Source: Actinomycetes bacterium
Lineage (GTDB): Bacteria; Actinomycetota; Acidimicrobiia; Acidimicrobiales; RAAP-2
Length of the DNA: 9,266 bases
Direction of reading: 5' to 3'
Assembly: GCA_025352305.1 (NCBI GenBank)
Contig: JANXTQ010000203.1
Span: 1-9,266 of the forward strand
Part shown: positions 6,550 to 9,266 of the stretch, one piece after another
Layout: every line of letters begins with the position of its first letter
Numbering within the stretch: position 1 is the first letter of the stretch
Translations under genes and position numbers: made by a program
The notes under the pieces: model-generated
Told to the model about the DNA's origin: nothing
The model's input: only the letters and a program-made list of their open reading frames with translations
Database searches by the model: none

Positions 6550-6576
6550 ATATTACGGAGGTACACCGAGTGACAA
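6550..6576 (-). promoter_or_regulatory. Candidate thiL promoter
   Basis: On the minus strand TTGTCA (6576-6571) resembles a -35 and TAATAT (6555-6550) a -10, separated by 15 nt, slightly short of the optimum; reading the -10 one base later as AATATT gives 16. The predicted start near 6543 leaves a leader of about 75 nt to the GTG at 6468. It overlaps the pckG start codon and ribosome site, implying possible interference between the two genes. No equally good plus-strand promoter for pckG was found. Confidence 0.3.
6557..6561 (+). promoter_or_regulatory. pckG ribosome binding site supporting the GTG 6570 start
   Basis: GGAGG sits 8 nt before GTG 6570, an ideal Shine-Dalgarno arrangement. It fixes the start even though the reading frame is open far upstream, back to 6192, through sequence antisense to thiL. 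Confidence 0.85.
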
Positions 6577-8360
6577 CACCCACCACAAACAAGCGCCTTC
6601 TCGACTGGGTCCAGGAGATTGCCGCGCTCACTACACCTGATCGTATCCACTGGTGCGACGGATCAGCCGACGAGTACGACGCACTGTGCCAGTTGCTCGT
6701 GGACAACGGCACCTTCACCAAACTTTCTGAAGCAAAGCGCCCGAACAGTTACTACGCCGCGAGTGACCCGGGCGACGTCGCGCGCGTGGAAGATCGAACG
6801 TACATCTGCTCCAAGAACGAGATCGACGCCGGACCAACCAACAACTGGGAAGAGCCCGACGTCATGCGCGCGAAACTCACGGACCTCTTTAAGGGCTCCA
6901 TGAAGGGTCGCACGATGTACGTAGTCCCGTTTTCAATGGGACCCCTCGGATCCAAGATTGCGCACATCGGTGTTGAAATCACCGACTCGGCGTACGTCGC
7001 GGTTTCGATGCGAATCATGACGCGCATGGGTAAGGGTGCCCTCGAGGTACTGGGCGAAAATGGCGACTTCGTTCCCTGCTTGCACTCAGTGGGAATGCCC
7101 CTCGAGGCCGGCCAGAGCGACGTCAAGTGGCCCTGTAACGCAGCGAACAAGTACATCGTGCATTTTCCCGAAACTCGCGAAATCATTTCCTACGGTTCGG
7201 GTTACGGGGGAAATGCCCTGCTCGGAAAGAAGTGTTTCGCCTTGCGCATTGCTTCGACCATGGCGCGCGATGCGGGCTGGCTGGCCGAGCACATGTTGAT
7301 TCTGAAGCTCACCAGTCCCGCCGGTGAGACGCGTTACGTGGGCGGAGCGTTTCCCTCCGCGTGCGGCAAGACCAATCTCGCGATGTTGGTTCCCACTCTG
7401 CCGGGCTGGAAAGTGGAGACCGTCGGCGACGACATCTGTTGGATGAAGCCGGGACCCGACGGGCGCCTCTACGCCATCAACCCCGAAGCGGGCTTTTTCG
7501 GAGTCGCTCCGGGAACCAATATGGACACCAACCCCAACGCGATGTACTCCGTTGAGGCCAACACGATCTTTACCAACACGGCGCTGACGAGTGACGATGA
7601 CGTGTGGTGGGAGGGAATGGGCGACGCTCCCGAGGGACTCATTGACTGGAAGGGCCAAGCGTGGTCGAAGGACCTCGGAACTCCGGCCGCTCACCCCAAT
7701 GCGCGCTTTACCGCGCCGGCGGAGCAGGACCCCGCCATCGCTGCTGAGTGGGAAGACCCCGCAGGTGTGCCGATTGACGCAATTCTCTTCGGTGGACGGC
7801 GAGCCAGTGTCATTCCGTTGGTGTTCCAATCCTTTGACTGGGAGCACGGCGTTTTCCTGGGCTCCATCATGTCGTCGGAGACCACGGCCGCTGCGGCCGG
7901 GGCCGTGGGCAATCTGCGGCGGGACCCTTTTGCGATGCTGCCCTTTTGTGGTTACAACATGGCGGACTACTTCGCGCACTGGCTGAAGGTCGGTGCGGCG
8001 AGTGACCCGTCAAAACTTCCCAAGATCTTCTACGTGAACTGGTTTCGCAAGGCCGACGACGGTCGCTGGCTGTGGCCCGGCTACGGCGAAAACTCGCGCG
8101 TCTTGGAGTGGGTGTTTGAGCGCACCGCGGGTCGTGGCGAAGCCGTGACGACGCCGATTGGTTACGTTCCGACTCGTGACGCACTCAACCTCGACGGACT
8201 AGACGTCAGCGAAGCAGACGTTCATGCACTGTTGACGGTGAACAGTGACGACTGGCGCGATGAGATTCCGAAGATTCGTGAGCACTTCGCGATCTTCGCT
8301 GATCGCTTGCCCGACGAGCTGCACGCCCAAGTCAACGCGTTGGAGCAACGCCTCGGCTAA
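6570..8360 (+). CDS. pckG: Phosphoenolpyruvate carboxykinase (GTP)
   Basis: Cytosolic enzyme interconverting oxaloacetate + GTP and phosphoenolpyruvate + CO2 + GDP, the entry step of gluconeogenesis and in some actinobacteria an anaplerotic step. The 596-residue length fits the GTP class, which is longer than ATP-dependent PckA. Motifs in order: [15 protein letters not shown] (66-80, substrate/Mn region), the PEPCK-specific [15 protein letters not shown] (208-222), P-loop [13 protein letters not shown] (261-273) with the hallmark reactive Cys265, kinase-2-like GDDICWM (286-292), [20 protein letters not shown] (410-429), the mobile lid [20 protein letters not shown] (435-454), and [20 protein letters not shown] (491-510) for guanine binding. 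GTG start is fixed by GGAGG at 6557-6561. Divergent from thiL; its TAA is directly followed by the last codon of the convergent transporter. All recognised catalytic residues appear intact. Confidence 0.98.
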   Translation: MTTPTTNKRLLDWVQEIAALTTPDRIHWCDGSADEYDALCQLLVDNGTFTKLSEAKRPNSYYAASDPGDVARVEDRTYICSKNEIDAGPTNNWEEPDVMRAKLTDLFKGSMKGRTMYVVPFSMGPLGSKIAHIGVEITDSAYVAVSMRIMTRMGKGALEVLGENGDFVPCLHSVGMPLEAGQSDVKWPCNAANKYIVHFPETREIISYGSGYGGNALLGKKCFALRIASTMARDAGWLAEHMLILKLTSPAGETRYVGGAFPSACGKTNLAMLVPTLPGWKVETVGDDICWMKPGPDGRLYAINPEAGFFGVAPGTNMDTNPNAMYSVEANTIFTNTALTSDDDVWWEGMGDAPEGLIDWKGQAWSKDLGTPAAHPNARFTAPAEQDPAIAAEWEDPAGVPIDAILFGGRRASVIPLVFQSFDWEHGVFLGSIMSSETTAAAAGAVGNLRRDPFAMLPFCGYNMADYFAHWLKVGAASDPSKLPKIFYVNWFRKADDGRWLWPGYGENSRVLEWVFERTAGRGEAVTTPIGYVPTRDALNLDGLDVSEADVHALLTVNSDDWRDEIPKIREHFAIFADRLPDELHAQVNALEQRLG

Positions 8361-9266
8361 CTAGTGGGCGTATTTGCGACCGAGCGCGTACGTCAGTCCC
8401 GCGGTCAGCGTCAGGATCGCGACGGCGAGGTCGCCGGTCGCAAAACTCATGGCAATCGCTACGGGAATGATGGCGCCGAACACCCACAGCAGTTGTTGGC
8501 GCACCGCGAAGCGCGCGAAGGTTCGACCTTGGGCGCTTTCGGGCACGTTCTTTTGAGTAATGGCGTCAAAACTCGGCTGGGCAATTGCCGCGGCGGCACC
8601 CAACCACGCCGAGAGCGCGACTTGGGAGTAGTTGGACGCAAATCGTGCCGCGATAAGCGTGCCCACGCCGATTCCAAGCAACGCAATACTCAGCATCGTG
8701 GACTCCGCGAGACGATTTCGTACTCGGGTTACGACGCCGAGACCGGCCAGGGCGCCCACCGCGCTCAAAATCAGGGCCGCAGCGAAAAGACCGACCGACG
8801 CATTTTCACGGCGCAACACGAACGCCAGTAGGAACGTTTCGAAGCCAACGGCGAATCGCACGATTGACGTCGCCACCAGTCCCCAACTGACTTCCACGTC
8901 GCCGTGGGGTCGAAGAGCGTTCAAATCGCGTTCGAGGGGCGAAGCATCGACGCTCGTCGAGAGATCCCCGCGCACTCCCCGGCGAAGTCGCAGACCCGCC
9001 ACTGTCGCGACCAGGAAAATTATTGAAGCGGTGATGAGAACCGACGGGGCACCAATTCCCTTCAAGATTCCCACTCCAATGAAGCCGCCCACGATGCCGA
9101 CCACGGTGCCGAGCAGAGTCAGTTGAGCGTTGAATCCCGCGAATCCGGGTTCGCTCTCGCTGTCGTGTGCCGACCAACCGGAGCGGTCGCGCGTTTCAAT
9201 ATTCCGGTCGGCTCGAACCATTTCGGGAACGAGCGCGCCGCGAGTGACGACGTACAGCTTCGACGA
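8361..9266 (-). CDS. Major facilitator superfamily-type membrane transporter (partial, N-terminus outside window)
   Basis: The frame is open from the window edge to a TAG at 8363-8361, giving 301 residues of the C-terminal part. An internal ATG at 9221 exists but is not the likely start: upstream codons continue as YVVTRGALVPEMV, which matches the 'YxVxKGALVPxLV' segment preceding TM5 in MFS drug-efflux-like permeases. Hydrophobic segments follow: LTLLGTVVGIVGGFIGVGIL, VLITASIIFLVATVAGL, LVATSIVRFAVGFETFLLAF, LFAAALILSAVGALAGLGVV, MLSIALLGIGVGTLIAA, SAWLGAAAAIAQPSF, LLWVFGAIIPVAIAMSF and LAVAILTLTAGLTYAL. These fit TM5 to TM12, with a hydrophilic central loop between TM6 and TM7. The substrate cannot be inferred; an exporter is the commonest role for this subtype. 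An unusually polar stretch (RADRNIETRDRSGWSAHDSE) precedes TM5. It is convergent with pckG. Confidence 0.82.
   Translation of the reverse strand, partial: SSKLYVVTRGALVPEMVRADRNIETRDRSGWSAHDSESEPGFAGFNAQLTLLGTVVGIVGGFIGVGILKGIGAPSVLITASIIFLVATVAGLRLRRGVRGDLSTSVDASPLERDLNALRPHGDVEVSWGLVATSIVRFAVGFETFLLAFVLRRENASVGLFAAALILSAVGALAGLGVVTRVRNRLAESTMLSIALLGIGVGTLIAARFASNYSQVALSAWLGAAAAIAQPSFDAITQKNVPESAQGRTFARFAVRQQLLWVFGAIIPVAIAMSFATGDLAVAILTLTAGLTYALGRKYAH

Noticed and set aside
6192..6569. Upstream extension of the pckG frame to 6192
   Set aside because: It would run antisense through the conserved start region of thiL and add 126 Arg/Pro-rich residues. GTG 6570 has an ideal GGAGG site and gives the normal family length.
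7086..7979. 297-codon open frame on the minus strand within pckG
   Set aside because: Fully antisense to an unmistakable pckG. The translation is Arg/Gly/His/Val-rich with no domain pattern, as expected of a codon-bias shadow frame in GC-rich DNA.
8348..8371. Possible terminator hairpin ACGCC...GGCGT at the pckG/transporter junction, followed by ATTT
   Set aside because: Only 5-bp arms with a 14-nt loop and no proper U tract; too weak to call.

Overview
This window is a block of core bacterial housekeeping genes. The set and order (a DAK/FakA-like protein, recG, rsmD, coaD and a DivIVA-like septation protein beside rpmB and thiL) is typical of Actinomycetota. The moderately high GC content, a GTP-type PEP carboxykinase, a zinc-ribbon L28, non-ATG starts and a probable leaderless mRNA all fit. 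Several non-mycobacterial details, such as the HNGH motif in CoaD, make an Acidimicrobiia-like lineage possible, but the sequence alone does not settle this.

Layout. On the minus strand from 5246 down to 1 runs a probable five-gene operon: fakA-like (DhaL + Dak1_2/DegV-like domains), recG, rsmD, coaD, and a partial SepIVA/DivIVA-like coiled-coil gene that leaves the window at position 1. The last three genes are tightly coupled, with ATGA stop/start overlaps at rsmD/coaD and coaD/sepIVA-like. Divergent from this operon, rpmB (ribosomal protein L28) reads rightward from 5327. It ends in a compact intrinsic terminator against the convergent thiL (thiamine-monophosphate kinase, minus, 5557-6468). 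thiL and pckG (GTP-dependent PEP carboxykinase, plus, 6570-8360) are divergent and share a roughly 100-bp control region. pckG runs tail to tail, with no intervening base, into a minus-strand MFS-type transporter (8361 to beyond 9266) whose N-terminus lies outside the window.

Functionally the genes cover CoA synthesis (coaD), thiamine diphosphate synthesis (thiL), gluconeogenesis and anaplerosis (pckG), 16S rRNA modification and the ribosome (rsmD, rpmB), fork repair (recG), probable fatty-acid phosphorylation (fakA-like) and septation or cell-envelope growth (sepIVA-like). I see no mobile element, CRISPR array, tRNA, rRNA, defence system or biosynthetic cluster, and no evidence of an undescribed system. 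The points worth a second look are small: overlapping divergent promoters with a likely leaderless start, a hairpin in the rpmB leader, a substituted metal-site residue in the FakA-like protein, an inverted repeat before pckG, and the linkage of the SepIVA-like gene to coaD.
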